In this document: in pieces, positions 47,075 to 56,711 of the stretch | Numbering within the stretch: position 1 is the stretch's first letter | Layout of the letters: each line of letters begins with the position of its first letter | Assembly: GCA_035525495.1 (NCBI GenBank) | Contig: DATLED010000029.1 | Location: 18,127-82,126 of the forward strand | Reading direction: 5' to 3' | DNA from: DATLED01 sp035525495 | GTDB lineage: Bacteria; Actinomycetota; Acidimicrobiia; Acidimicrobiales; CADCTF01 | DNA: 64,000 bases | Translations under genes and position numbers: made by a program | Notes under the pieces: generated by a model | What the model was told of the DNA's origin: nothing | Databases searched by the model: none | The model's input: only the letters and a program-made list of their open reading frames with translations

Positions 47075-48795
47075 CCCTCCGCACCGACTACTGCGGATCG
47101 CTCACCGCAGAGGACATCGGTCGCACCGTCACGCTGTGCGGATGGGTGGCGCGCCGTCGCGAGCACGGCGAGCACCTCGCCTTCGTCGACCTTCGCGACC
47201 ACACGGGCCTCGTGCAGTGCGTCGTCGACCACGCCCACGACCTCCGCAGCGAGTACGTCCTCAAGGTGACCGGCACCGTCCGGCAGCGGCCCGAAGGGAC
47301 CGTCAACGAGCAGCTCGCCACGGGCCACGTCGAGGTCGGCGACTGCGAGGTCGAGGTCCTCAACACGGCCGAGCCGCCGCCGTTCCCGGTGAGCGACCGC
47401 ATCGACGCCGACGAGAGCGTCCGCCTGAAGTACCGCTTCGTCGACATGCGCCGGGATCGCATGCAGCGCAACCTCCGCATCCGCTCGACGGTCAACGCTG
47501 CCCTGCGCAACGCGATGATCCGTCAGGGCTTCCCGGAGATCGAGACACCGATGCTCTGGACGCCGACGCCGGAGGGCGCTCGCGAGTTCCTCGTACCGAG
47601 CCGCCTGCAGCCGGGCAAGCAGTACGTCCTGCCGCAGAGCCCGCAGATCGCCAAGCAGCTGCTGATGGTGGCGGGGTTCGACCGCTACTTCCAGATCGCG
47701 CGCTGCCTACGCGACGAGGACCTGCGCGCCGACCGCCAGTTCGAGTTCATGCAGCTCGACGTCGAGGCCAGCTTCGTCGAGCCCGAGGACGTCTACGGCT
47801 TCATCGGCGTGGCGGTCAGCGATGCCACCGAGGCGATCACCGGCCAGCGGCCTGTCATCGAACGCATCTCGTGGCACGACGCGATGGAGCGGTACGGCGT
47901 CGACAAGCCCGACCTCCGCTTCGGCATGGAGCTCGTCGAGCTCACCGACCTCTTCGGCGCCACCGAGTTCAACGCCTTCAAGGCGTCTTGCATCAAGGGC
48001 ATCCGAGCCCCGCGCCTCGCGGACGAGCTCGGCCGCAACAAGCTCGACCAGCTCACCGACAAGGCGAAGCAGCGGGGCGCCAAGGGCCTCGTGTGGATGA
48101 AGGTGAGGGCGGGCGGCGAGCTCGACTCACCCGTCGCCAAGTTCCTCTCCGACGACGAGAAGACGGCGCTCCATGCGCGGCTCGAGGCCGAGCCGGGCGA
48201 CCTCTTGTTCCTCGTCGCCGACGAGCGACGCACCGTGCAGGAAATCCTCGGCGGGCTGCGCAACGACCTGGGCCGCCCGCCCGTCAGCCAGGGTCCGTAC
48301 AGGTTCGTGTGGGTGACGGAGTTCCCGATCTTCGATGGCGTCAGCGAGAGCGGCCACCCGCTGGCGGCGCACCACCCGTTCACGATGCCGCACCCGGACG
48401 ACCTCGACATCATGGAGAGCGACCCGTTCAAGGTGCGCGGCCAGGTCTACGACCTCGTGCTCAACGGCTGGGAGCTCGGCAGCGGCAGCATCCGGATCCA
48501 TCGCGAGGACATCCAGGCGCGCGTCTTCAAGATCCTCGGCGTCACGGATGAGGAGGCGGAGAAGCGCTTCGGCTTCCTGCTGGGCGCCTTCAAATACGGG
48601 GCGCCCCCGCACGGTGGGTTCGCGGTCGGCATCGATCGGTTCGTCGCCATCCTCGCCGGCGAGGACAACATCCGTGAGGTCATCGCCTTCCCGAAGGCCA
48701 GCAGCGGCATCGACCCCATGACCGGTGCGCCCCAGCACGTCGACGCCCGCGTGCTGGCCGACGTCGGGTTGCGGACGCTGCCTCCGCCGAGCTAG
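47071..48795 (+). CDS. aspS: Aspartyl-tRNA synthetase
   Basis: Class IIb synthetase, 574 residues, bacterial type: N-terminal OB fold (VTLCGWVARRREHGEHLAFVDLRD), catalytic core with REFLVPSR, YVLPQSPQIAKQLLM, RDEDLRADRQFEFMQLDVE, GAD insertion domain, and motif 3 GFAVGIDRFVAILAG. The His-Gly in RREHGEH occupies the position of the residue I associate with non-discriminating AspRS, so it may also charge tRNA-Asn; that needs gatCAB elsewhere. Confidence 0.95.
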   Translation: MTLRTDYCGSLTAEDIGRTVTLCGWVARRREHGEHLAFVDLRDHTGLVQCVVDHAHDLRSEYVLKVTGTVRQRPEGTVNEQLATGHVEVGDCEVEVLNTAEPPPFPVSDRIDADESVRLKYRFVDMRRDRMQRNLRIRSTVNAALRNAMIRQGFPEIETPMLWTPTPEGAREFLVPSRLQPGKQYVLPQSPQIAKQLLMVAGFDRYFQIARCLRDEDLRADRQFEFMQLDVEASFVEPEDVYGFIGVAVSDATEAITGQRPVIERISWHDAMERYGVDKPDLRFGMELVELTDLFGATEFNAFKASCIKGIRAPRLADELGRNKLDQLTDKAKQRGAKGLVWMKVRAGGELDSPVAKFLSDDEKTALHARLEAEPGDLLFLVADERRTVQEILGGLRNDLGRPPVSQGPYRFVWVTEFPIFDGVSESGHPLAAHHPFTMPHPDDLDIMESDPFKVRGQVYDLVLNGWELGSGSIRIHREDIQARVFKILGVTDEEAEKRFGFLLGAFKYGAPPHGGFAVGIDRFVAILAGEDNIREVIAFPKASSGIDPMTGAPQHVDARVLADVGLRTLPPPS

Positions 48796-48798
48796 GCG

Positions 48799-49533
48799 CT
48801 ACCGCTCGAGCTCGTCGAGGACGAGCTCCACCGCGCCCACCGCCCGCTTGACCTTCTTGGCGTAGTTGGAACGTGCGCCCAGGAACGCACCCACCCCACC
48901 GGCGGTCGTGAACGGGAGGGCGAGCGCGAGCTCGCCGGCGCCGAGGGCGATGCCGGCGGCGGCGGCGGCCACGCCCGCGCCGCCGAGCGCCGCCCCCGTG
49001 ATCGAACCCGTCCGTGCATGGGAGCGGGCCCGTCCGAGGTCGACGACGATGCGGACGTGACATCCCGCGTCGGTAGGCTCGACGTGGAGCTGCAGCCCAT
49101 CGACCCTGGACAGCCGGATGCGATCGATGAGATCGGTACCCCGCAGGACGTTGGCGATGAGGCCACGGTTCGGCTCCCAGACGGTCAGGTTGCCGCGACG
49201 GCGAGCGACCCGGAACATCTGGTGCCGGAGGTAGGTCTCGAGGCGGTCGTTCACCCTCGCCGCCGGCGCGCCGACGCGTCGCTCGATGACGATCTCCGGT
49301 GCGACCGGCCTGGCCGTGAGCCTTCGGCGACCCGAGGGCTCGAGCCGTCCGGCCCGCAGCTCCGCCACCGCTTGGCGGACAGCCGCGGGAGACAGGCCGG
49401 CCTCGACGCCGATCCGCTCGAGCGTGATCGCGTCGAACGCCGGCTGCTGGCCCGGCGCCGTCGCCTCGAGCTCGGCAGCGCGCCGGAACACCAGCGCAGC
49501 CTCGTCCTCGCTCAGCAACCGGTCCTCACTCAC
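48799..49533 (-). CDS. Conserved protein of unknown function with helical N-terminus and Gly/Ala-rich membrane segment
   Basis: 244 residues from GTG 49533, which has TAGCCT (minus strand, 49547-49542) eight bases upstream, better than TTG 49542. The N-terminal part (LSEDEAALVFRRAAEL...ITLERIGVEAGLSPAAVRQAVAEL) looks like a helix-turn-helix or DUF1707-like helical region. A beta-rich centre and a hydrophobic Gly/Ala hairpin (about 180-225) follow. Possibly a membrane-associated regulator; no family is certain. Confidence 0.6.
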   Translation of the reverse strand: MSEDRLLSEDEAALVFRRAAELEATAPGQQPAFDAITLERIGVEAGLSPAAVRQAVAELRAGRLEPSGRRRLTARPVAPEIVIERRVGAPAARVNDRLETYLRHQMFRVARRRGNLTVWEPNRGLIANVLRGTDLIDRIRLSRVDGLQLHVEPTDAGCHVRIVVDLGRARSHARTGSITGAALGGAGVAAAAAGIALGAGELALALPFTTAGGVGAFLGARSNYAKKVKRAVGAVELVLDELER

Positions 49534-49553
49534 CGCCTGCAAGGCTAAGCCCG

Positions 49554-50867
49554 ATGGCTGAACCTGACCTGTTCACCGCCGCCCTGGAGGACCGGCTCGC
49601 CAAGAAGGGGCCGTTGGCCGCGCGGATGCGGCCGACGACCCTGGACGACATCGTCGGCCAGCGCCACCTCCTCGGCCCCCACAAGCCGCTGCGGAGCCTC
49701 ATCGAGGCCGACCGTCTCAGCTCGATCATCCTGTGGGGCCCCCCCGGCACGGGCAAGACGACGCTCGCCAACGTCATCGCCACCTCCACCAACAAGGCGT
49801 TCATCCCCCTGAGCGCCGTGAGCGCCGGCGTCAAGGACGTCCGCGACGCCGTCGACAAGGCACAGCGCCGCCTGGCCGACCACGACCAGGGAACGATCCT
49901 GTTCCTCGACGAGGTCCACCGGTTCAACAAGTCGCAGCAGGATGCCCTCCTTCCGGCCGTCGAGACGGGGATCCTCACGCTCATCGGCGCCACCACCGAG
50001 AACCCGTTCTTCGAAGTGAACGCCCCCCTCCTCAGCCGTTCGACGCTGTTCCGTCTCGAGCCACTGGAGCCCGAGGAGCTCGCCCTCCTCCTCCGCCGAG
50101 CGCTCGAGCGCGAGCACGGGACGGCCGACGACGACGCCGTCGCCCACCTCGCCCAGGCGGTCGACGGTGACGCGCGCGCCGCCCTCACCACCCTCGAGGT
50201 CGCCCTCGCCATCGCCGGCGAAGGTGAGCGGGTCACCATCGAGCACATCGAGCAGGCCAGGTCGTCCAAGGTGCTCCGCTACGGCGAGGACGAGCACTAC
50301 GACGTCATCAGCGCCTTCATCAAGTCCATCCGCGGCAGTGACCCCAACGCCGGCCTCTACTGGCTCGCTCGCATGCTCGAAGCAGGTGAAGACGCGCGCT
50401 TCATCGCCCGCCGCCTCGTGATCCTGGCCAGCGAGGACGTGGGCCTCGCCGACTCGATGGGCCTCGTGGTCGCCAATGCTGCAGCCCACGCCGTCGAGTT
50501 CGCCGGCCTCCCCGAGGCCCAGCTCAACCTCGCCCACGCCGTCGTCTACCTCGCCACCGCGCCGAAGTCCGGTGCCGTGAAGAACGCGATCGGCCGGGCC
50601 TTCGCCGACGTGAAGGAACGCCCGGCCGGCCGGGTCCCGGCGCCACTCCGCTCCGTCCACCCCTACCAACGACGGGTCACGAAGGAGGGCACGGGCTACC
50701 TCTATCCCCACGACCACCCCGACGGTTGGGTGGCGCAGGAGTATCGGCCGGACGAGGTCAGCGGCCGCATCTACTACGAGCCGACGGCGAACGGCGAAGA
50801 GGTCGAGATCGCGGCCAAGCTCCGCCGCAACCCTCCTCCTCGGTCCGGCGATGACGGACGGGCCTGA
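49554..50867 (+). CDS. rarA: Replication-associated recombination protein A (RarA/MgsA, AAA+ ATPase)
   Basis: 437 residues. It acts at stalled forks. Walker A WGPPGTGKTTLANVI, Walker B ILFLDEVHRFNKSQQDALLP, sensor IGATTENPFFEVNAPLLSRS, and the family C-terminal domain with YDVISAFIKSIRGSDPNAGLYWLARML and YLYPHDHPDGWV. rarA before alaS is the usual order. The next gene overlaps by 17 bp. Confidence 0.94.
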   Translation: MAEPDLFTAALEDRLAKKGPLAARMRPTTLDDIVGQRHLLGPHKPLRSLIEADRLSSIILWGPPGTGKTTLANVIATSTNKAFIPLSAVSAGVKDVRDAVDKAQRRLADHDQGTILFLDEVHRFNKSQQDALLPAVETGILTLIGATTENPFFEVNAPLLSRSTLFRLEPLEPEELALLLRRALEREHGTADDDAVAHLAQAVDGDARAALTTLEVALAIAGEGERVTIEHIEQARSSKVLRYGEDEHYDVISAFIKSIRGSDPNAGLYWLARMLEAGEDARFIARRLVILASEDVGLADSMGLVVANAAAHAVEFAGLPEAQLNLAHAVVYLATAPKSGAVKNAIGRAFADVKERPAGRVPAPLRSVHPYQRRVTKEGTGYLYPHDHPDGWVAQEYRPDEVSGRIYYEPTANGEEVEIAAKLRRNPPPRSGDDGRA

Positions 50868-51870
50868 CCTCGCGCACGTCGCGTCCGCCCTTCAGGAGTG
50901 GGCGAACGAACGCTTCGGCGACGGCACCGACCTCGTCACCGACCCGTCGGCCGTCAGCGGCGGCCTGGACACGTTCATCTTCAGGTTCCGCCTGTCCAGG
51001 GGCGACCTGCGCCCGCTGATCCTTCGCCTCTACCCGTCGACGACTCGAGCACCGAGCGCCGAGCGCGAGGTCGCCATCCTGCGGTTCCTCGACGGCACGG
51101 GCTATCCCGCGCCGAGACCGGTCGATGCGGGCACGTTGGGCCCACCGGTGGGTCTGCCGTTCGTCATCATGGAAGAGGTGCCTGGCAAGACGGCGCTGGA
51201 GCGGTTGTCCGCCCGACCGCACCGTGCGTCCAGGCTCGTCGAGTCGATGGCGGCCGCGCAGGCGAGCCTCCACGCCCTCGATCCGACTGCCTGGCCCCTC
51301 CCGATTCCGCCGGGCGACGAGATCGGTCGCCGCCTCGACAAGGTCGAGTCGACCGCCACCGATGATCCCGCGCTCGTCGACGCCCTGCATTGGCTCCAGC
51401 ATCATCGCGGCGACGTGGAAGGTGAGGATCCCGCGGTTTGCCACTACGACTTCCACCCCCTCAACACGATCGTGGACGACGACGGTCGGCTGGCGGTCAT
51501 CGACTGGGAGGGTGCCGGCCTCGGCGACCGCCACTCCGACCTCGCCCGATCGATGGTCCTCTACGAGTGGTCCCCCGTCGTGGCGAAGTCGAAGGTCGAA
51601 CGGATCGTCCTGCGCGTCGCCAAGCCGCCCCTGCTGAAGCGCTACCGCGCCGCGTATGCCCGCCACCTCCCGATCGACGAGCGCCGTCTCCAGTACTGGC
51701 TGGCGTTCCACGCCGCCGAGAGCTGGTGGGAGGCGACGACGCTGCTCGCCGGCACGTTCACCCGGGACACCCGTCTCGACGAACGGACCCGCGCGGCGAC
51801 GCTGGTGGCGCCGGCGATGGCCGGCCTGTTCGCCCGGTTGGTTCCCGACGCCGGACGGACCACCCACTAA
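50851..51870 (+). CDS. Phosphotransferase family protein (APH fold), second member
   Basis: 339 residues with kinase-like motifs: catalytic VCHYDFHPLNTIV (Asp about residue 202), metal site VIDWEGAGLGDRHSDLAR and the P-loop-side FVIMEEVPG. It is not closely similar to the phosphotransferase at 8306. GTG/ATG start inside the rarA end. Substrate unknown. Confidence 0.8.
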   Translation: MTDGPDLAHVASALQEWANERFGDGTDLVTDPSAVSGGLDTFIFRFRLSRGDLRPLILRLYPSTTRAPSAEREVAILRFLDGTGYPAPRPVDAGTLGPPVGLPFVIMEEVPGKTALERLSARPHRASRLVESMAAAQASLHALDPTAWPLPIPPGDEIGRRLDKVESTATDDPALVDALHWLQHHRGDVEGEDPAVCHYDFHPLNTIVDDDGRLAVIDWEGAGLGDRHSDLARSMVLYEWSPVVAKSKVERIVLRVAKPPLLKRYRAAYARHLPIDERRLQYWLAFHAAESWWEATTLLAGTFTRDTRLDERTRAATLVAPAMAGLFARLVPDAGRTTH

Positions 51871-51909
51871 CCTCCCTTCCCCGATGGCCAGCCCCCAGGA
51901 GAACGCTCA

Positions 51910-52272
51910 GTGAGCGGCGGCGAGGTCGCCGCCGTCATCGCCGCCGTGGCGATGGTGATCATCGCCGTGGCGCTCCTTCTGGCGCTCGCATCGCTGAGCC
52001 GGACCCTTCGCGAGCTCCGCACGAGCGTCGAGGAGTTCCGCAGCGAGGCGGTTCCGCTCGTCGGCCAGATGCGGGGGACCGTCACCCAGGCGAGCGCCGA
52101 GCTCGAGCGGGTCGACACCCTCCTCGGCACCGCCGAGTCCATCGGTGCGACCGTCGACAGCGCGTCGCGCCTGGCGTACCTGTTCCTCGCCAATCCGCTG
52201 GTGAAGGCATTGGCGTTCGGCGCCGGTTCGACCCGCGCGCTGCGGCGCCTCCGCCGGCCGCGCTCGGAGTAG
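51910..52272 (+). CDS. DUF948-like single-pass membrane protein
   Basis: 120 residues: N-terminal membrane helix (VAAVIAAVAMVIIAVALLLALA), coiled-coil region (LSRTLRELRTSVEEFRSEAVPLV, ASAELERVDTLL) and basic tail. AGGAG stands eight bases before GTG 51910. DUF948 proteins often lie near alaS in actinobacteria; function unknown. Confidence 0.72.
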   Translation: MSGGEVAAVIAAVAMVIIAVALLLALASLSRTLRELRTSVEEFRSEAVPLVGQMRGTVTQASAELERVDTLLGTAESIGATVDSASRLAYLFLANPLVKALAFGAGSTRALRRLRRPRSE

Positions 52273-52284
52273 CGAGGATCAGAG

Positions 52285-52545
52285 ATGTTCAAGCGCCTGT
52301 TCTGGTTGCTGATGGGGATCGGCTTCGGTTTCGGTGTCTCCTTCTGGATCACCCGCTTCATCCGCACGACCGTCGAGCGCTACACCCCCGAGCGCGTGTC
52401 CTCCGACCTGGCCGGTGCCCTTCGGCAGTTCGGCGGCGACCTCAGGGGAGCCGTCCAGGAGGGCCGCGAGGCCATGCGCGAACGGGAGGCGGAGCTGCTC
52501 GCCGAACTCGATCGGAAGCACCCGCGGCCCGAACGAAACCGCTGA
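52285..52545 (+). CDS. Small membrane protein between DUF948 gene and alaS
   Basis: 86 residues: one membrane helix (LFWLLMGIGFGFGVSFWITR) then a charged helical tail (LRQFGGDLRGAVQEGREAMREREAEL). Often found with the DUF948 gene, perhaps acting with it. Function unknown. Confidence 0.7.
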   Translation: MFKRLFWLLMGIGFGFGVSFWITRFIRTTVERYTPERVSSDLAGALRQFGGDLRGAVQEGREAMREREAELLAELDRKHPRPERNR

Positions 52546-52581
52546 GCGGACGAATCGTGCGCCGGTAGGCTCACGGCCGTC

Positions 52582-55173
52582 ATGGGCCTCGACGTCTCGA
52601 CCTTGCGCCGATCCTTCCTCGAGTACTTCGTCGAGCGGGGCCACACCCTGGTCCCGTCGTCGCCGCTCGTCCTGACGCACCCCACGGCGCCGATGTTCGC
52701 CAACGCGGGCATGAACCAGTTCGTCGAGTACCTCGCCGGCGAGCTCCCGTCGCCGTACCCGCGGGCGACGACCGTGCAGAAATGCGTCCGCCTCTCGGGG
52801 AAACACAACGACATCGCCGAGCTCGGCAAGACCCGGCGCCACCTGAGCTTCTTCGAGATGCTCGGGAACTGGAGCTTCGGCGACTACTTCAAGGAAGAGG
52901 CCATCGACTGGGCCTGGGACCTGTGCACCAACGTCGCCGGTTTCGACGGCGATCGCATCTGGGTCACGGTCCACACCTCGGACGACGTCGCCGAACAGCT
53001 CTGGCACGACAAGATCGGCGTGCCGATGGAGCGCATCCAACGCCTCGGCGACAAGGAGAACTTCTGGGAGATGGGCGAGGTCGGCCCGTGCGGTCCCAGC
53101 TCCGAGCTGCACTACGACTGCGGTCCCGAGTGGGGCGACGAGGGCGGGCCGGCCGCGGGAGGCGGCGACCGCTACGTCGAGTTCTGGAACCTCGTCTTCA
53201 TGGACCAGTTCCGCGACGAGACCGGCGCCCTCAGCCCCCTCGCCAAGAAGAACATCGACACCGGCGTCGGCGTCGAGCGGTGGCTGATGCTGGTCAACGA
53301 CCTCCCGACGGTCTTCGACACCGATGCGCTCCGGCCGATGATCGCGACCGCCGAGTCGATCACCGGCAGGCGCTACCTCAACGGCGACGCCAGGGCCGAC
53401 ACCGCCCTGAGGGTCATCGGCGATCACGCCCGCACGATGATGTTCGTGGTCAACGACGGCGTCGCCCCATCGAACGAGGGCCGCGGCTACATCCTCCGGG
53501 GCGTCATTCGCCGCGCCGTCCGTCTCGCTTACCAACTCGGCGTGGACAAGCCGGTGTGTGCCGATCTCGTGAACGCCGCCATCGACCACATGGGTGACGC
53601 GTACCCCGAGCTTCGCACCAACGGTGACGTCATCAAGGACGTCGTCGAGCGCGAGGAGGGTCGCTTCCGCACCACCCTCAGGACCGGTTCGGCACTCCTC
53701 GACGGCGAGCTCGAGTCCGGGAAGGTCAGCGGCCGCGTCGCCTTCACCCTCCATGACACCTTCGGCTTCCCGATCGAGATCACCGAGGAGGTCGCGGAGG
53801 AACGCGGCGCTCCCCTCGACCGCGCCGAGTTCGACCGTCTGATGGCCGAGCAACGACAGCGATCGCGTGAGGCCGGCAGAACGGCCGGCAGCGGCACGCC
53901 GAAGTTCGGCCCCGAGGCCTACCGCGAGGTGCTGAGCGAGCACGGGCCCACCGAGTTCACCGGCTACACCGAGACCGAGTCCAAGGGCACCGTCCTCGCG
54001 GTGCTCCCGGGGTCTGCCGACGGGGAGATCGAGGTCTTCCTCGACCGCACCCCCTTCTACGCCGAGGGGGGCGGTCAGGTCGGCGACACCGGCTCGATCA
54101 CGTCGCCCACCGGCACCGTGCGGGTCCTCGACACCACGCACGCGCTCCCCGGCCTGCACCGCCACCGGGGCGTCGTCGAGGAGGGCACGTTCGAGGCCGA
54201 CCAGGAGGTCACAGCCGCGATCGACGTTGAGCGCCGGGACGCCATCCGCCGCAACCACACCGGCACCCACATGCTCCACTGGGCGCTGCGTGAGGTCCTC
54301 GGGCCCCACGTCAAGCAACAGGGCTCGCTGGTCGCGCCCGAGTACCTCCGCTTCGACTTCAGCCACCACACGGCGGTCACCGATGACCAGCTGGTCGAGA
54401 TCGAGCGACTCGCCAACGACCGGATCCTCGCCAACGAGCCGGTCCGCGCCTACGAGACCGTCATGGCCCAGGCCAAGGAGCTCGGCGCCATCATGTTCTT
54501 CGGCGACAAGTACGGCGAGGTCGTTCGCGTCGTCGAGGCCGGCGGTCGCTCGATGGAGCTGTGCGGCGGGACGCACGTCAACGCCCTCGGGATGATCGGG
54601 CCGGTGAAGATCACGCAGGAGACTTCGATCGGCGCCAACCTGCGCCGCATCTTCGCCCTCACCGGCGAAGGGACGCTGTCGTGGGTGGCCGAACGCGAAC
54701 AGCTCCTCGCGAGCGCCGCCGCCCTCACCAAGTCCAAGCCCGAGGAGCTGCCGACGGCGATCGAGCGGCTGCAGGCCCGCCAGCGCGAGCTCGAGTCGGA
54801 GCTCAAGTCCGTGCGGGCGTCGATGGCTGCCGGCGAGGGCAAGGAGCTGGCCGCCGCCGCGTCCGACGGGATCCTCGTCCACCGACGCGACGGCCTCACG
54901 ATGGACCAGCTGAAGGACCTCGCGCTCAGCATCCGCAACGAGCCCGGCATCCGCGCCGTCGTCCTGGTCGGCACGCCGGACGGTGAGCGGGTTGTCATCG
55001 CGGTTGCGGTGGCCAAGGACAGCGGGCTCGTGGCCGGCGAGCTGGCCGTCACCGCGGCCAGGACGACCGGAGGCGGCGGCAATGCCAAGGCTCCCGATGT
55101 GGCCACCGCCGGCGGCAAGGATGTCACCAGGATCGACGACGCGCTGACGGCGGTCCGGGCCCAACTCGCGTGA
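52582..55173 (+). CDS. alaS: Alanyl-tRNA synthetase
   Basis: Class II synthetase with editing, 863 residues. The catalytic core has HTLVPSSPLVLTHPTAPMFANAGMNQF and RGYILRGVIRRAVR; the editing domain has HTGTHMLHWALREVLG and MELCGGTHVN zinc ligands; a C-terminal C-Ala domain follows (coiled coil then GVLVG-like region around AVVLVGTPDGERVVIAVAV). TAGGCT at 52566 is a possible -10. GTGA overlap with ruvX. Confidence 0.97.
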   Translation: MGLDVSTLRRSFLEYFVERGHTLVPSSPLVLTHPTAPMFANAGMNQFVEYLAGELPSPYPRATTVQKCVRLSGKHNDIAELGKTRRHLSFFEMLGNWSFGDYFKEEAIDWAWDLCTNVAGFDGDRIWVTVHTSDDVAEQLWHDKIGVPMERIQRLGDKENFWEMGEVGPCGPSSELHYDCGPEWGDEGGPAAGGGDRYVEFWNLVFMDQFRDETGALSPLAKKNIDTGVGVERWLMLVNDLPTVFDTDALRPMIATAESITGRRYLNGDARADTALRVIGDHARTMMFVVNDGVAPSNEGRGYILRGVIRRAVRLAYQLGVDKPVCADLVNAAIDHMGDAYPELRTNGDVIKDVVEREEGRFRTTLRTGSALLDGELESGKVSGRVAFTLHDTFGFPIEITEEVAEERGAPLDRAEFDRLMAEQRQRSREAGRTAGSGTPKFGPEAYREVLSEHGPTEFTGYTETESKGTVLAVLPGSADGEIEVFLDRTPFYAEGGGQVGDTGSITSPTGTVRVLDTTHALPGLHRHRGVVEEGTFEADQEVTAAIDVERRDAIRRNHTGTHMLHWALREVLGPHVKQQGSLVAPEYLRFDFSHHTAVTDDQLVEIERLANDRILANEPVRAYETVMAQAKELGAIMFFGDKYGEVVRVVEAGGRSMELCGGTHVNALGMIGPVKITQETSIGANLRRIFALTGEGTLSWVAEREQLLASAAALTKSKPEELPTAIERLQARQRELESELKSVRASMAAGEGKELAAAASDGILVHRRDGLTMDQLKDLALSIRNEPGIRAVVLVGTPDGERVVIAVAVAKDSGLVAGELAVTAARTTGGGGNAKAPDVATAGGKDVTRIDDALTAVRAQLA

Positions 55174-55601
55174 CCCGGGTCGTCGGCGTCGACCTCGGGG
55201 TCAAGCGCGTCGGCGTGGCGATCAGCGACGTCGGGCGCGTCCTCGCCTCGCCGTACGAGGTGATCGCGCGGTCCGGTGACCTCACGCGCGACCGGGCGCG
55301 GCTGAAGGCGATCGTCGACGAGGTCGAGGCGGCCGTGGTCGTCGTCGGGCTCCCGCTGTCGATGGACGGGAGCGTCGGTTTGGCGGCTCGGGCCGCCCTG
55401 GACGAGGCTGCGCTCCTGGCGGAGGTGCTGGCGCCGGTCCCGGTCCTGACGTTCGACGAGCGACTGACGACGGTATCCGCCGACAAGTCGATGATGGAGA
55501 GAAAGATGAAGGCCGACGCCCGCCGCCGCGTGGTCGACAAGGTCGCCGCCGCAGTGATGTTGCAGGCGTGGTTGGACAGCCGGGAGGCTCGAGCTCGATG
55601 A
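55170..55601 (+). CDS. ruvX: RuvX/YqgF RNase H-fold nuclease
   Basis: 143 residues. It begins VVGVDLGVKRVGVAISD (catalytic Asp), with VVVVGLPLSMDGSVG, LTFDERLTTVSADKSM and the final Asp in VVDKVAAAVMLQAWLD. Predicted pre-16S rRNA processing nuclease. It is coupled to alaS (GTGA) and mltG (ATGA). Confidence 0.93.
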   Translation: MTRVVGVDLGVKRVGVAISDVGRVLASPYEVIARSGDLTRDRARLKAIVDEVEAAVVVVGLPLSMDGSVGLAARAALDEAALLAEVLAPVPVLTFDERLTTVSADKSMMERKMKADARRRVVDKVAAAVMLQAWLDSREARAR

Positions 55602-56707
55602 CGGTGTACGACGCCTCCGAGGACGTGCCGGGCGAGCACGAGTACGAACCCTTCCCGCGCGAGCGGAAGCGGGGCGGGTGTCTGGGCAAGATCTTCGGCG
55701 TCCTCGCCCTCCTGTTGGTGCTCGGTCTCATCGCAGCCGGCCTCGCCTTCGTGACCTATCAGCGAAAGGTCGATCCGGCAGGTCCTCCCGGTGCAGCCGT
55801 CAAGGTCACGATCCCGCTCGGCTCGTCGACCCAGAGGATCGGAACACTCCTCGACTCCGAGGGCGTGGTCACGTCCGCCCAGGTCTTCCGTTACTACATC
55901 AAGCTCAAGGGCGGCGGGCCGTTCCAGGCGGGGGAGTACACGCTCAACAAGAACATGTCGATGCCGGAGGCCATCGCCAAGCTCTCCAAGGGGCCCGAGC
56001 TGAAGTTCGAGAAGCTCACGGTTCCCGAGGGGTTGGTCCTGAGCCAGATCGCCGACCAGGTGGCCAAGCTCGAGGGTCGCACCCGGGAGGCGTTCCTCGC
56101 GGCGACCGAGGCAGGCACGGTGAGGTCGAAGTACCAGCCGGCCTCGGTGAACAAGCTCGAGGGGCTGCTCCTTCCCGAGACGTACAACGTCGAGCCAAAA
56201 GACGACGAGGCCCGCATCCTCCAGCGGATGGTGGAGTCGATGGACGCGGTCGCCGACGAGCTCGGCTACGCCGACGCCCAGTCGAAGGTCGGGATCTCTC
56301 CCTACGAGGCGATCATCGTGGCGTCGCTGATCGAGAGGGAGACCCGCTTCGACGACGAACGGGCGAAGATCGCGCAGGTCATCTACAACCGCCTGAAGCG
56401 GGGCATGCAGCTCCAGGTCGACGCCACGGTGATCTATGCCCTCGGCAAGACGGGTGAGCGCAACGTCCGGGTGCTGTTCCGGGACCTCGAGGTGGACTCG
56501 CCCTACAACACCTACAAGGTGAAGGGGCTGCCGCCGACGCCGATCGCCGCCCCCGGACGGGCGTCGCTCGAAACGGCCCTCAACCCCAAGCCGAGCAACG
56601 ACCTCTTCTATGTCGTCACGGAGACGACCGGCCGCCACTCGTTCGCCGAGACCGGAGCGCAGCACGCGGCGAACATCCGCAAGGCCGAGGCCAACGGCGC
56701 CCGCTGA
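55598..56707 (+). CDS. mltG: Endolytic murein transglycosylase MltG
   Basis: 369 residues: charged cytoplasmic N-terminus, one membrane helix (IFGVLALLLVLGLIAAGLAFV), LysM-like domain, and YceG core with catalytic Glu in ASLIERETRFDDERAKIAQVIYNRL, plus PYNTYKVKGLPPTPIAAPGRASLE. It cleaves nascent glycan strands and ends their growth. Confidence 0.94.
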   Translation: MTVYDASEDVPGEHEYEPFPRERKRGGCLGKIFGVLALLLVLGLIAAGLAFVTYQRKVDPAGPPGAAVKVTIPLGSSTQRIGTLLDSEGVVTSAQVFRYYIKLKGGGPFQAGEYTLNKNMSMPEAIAKLSKGPELKFEKLTVPEGLVLSQIADQVAKLEGRTREAFLAATEAGTVRSKYQPASVNKLEGLLLPETYNVEPKDDEARILQRMVESMDAVADELGYADAQSKVGISPYEAIIVASLIERETRFDDERAKIAQVIYNRLKRGMQLQVDATVIYALGKTGERNVRVLFRDLEVDSPYNTYKVKGLPPTPIAAPGRASLETALNPKPSNDLFYVVTETTGRHSFAETGAQHAANIRKAEANGAR

Positions 56708-56711
56708 CCGC

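Noticed and set aside
51884..51913. 9-codon mini-ORF with TAACCT upstream, ending in a GTGA overlap with the DUF948 gene
   Set aside because: The AGGAG inside it is the natural ribosome site of the DUF948 gene; a leader peptide is possible but unsupported.
52279..55164. 961-codon ORF antisense to alaS
   Set aside because: alaS is unambiguous on the plus strand; the antisense frame is open only because of high GC at third positions.
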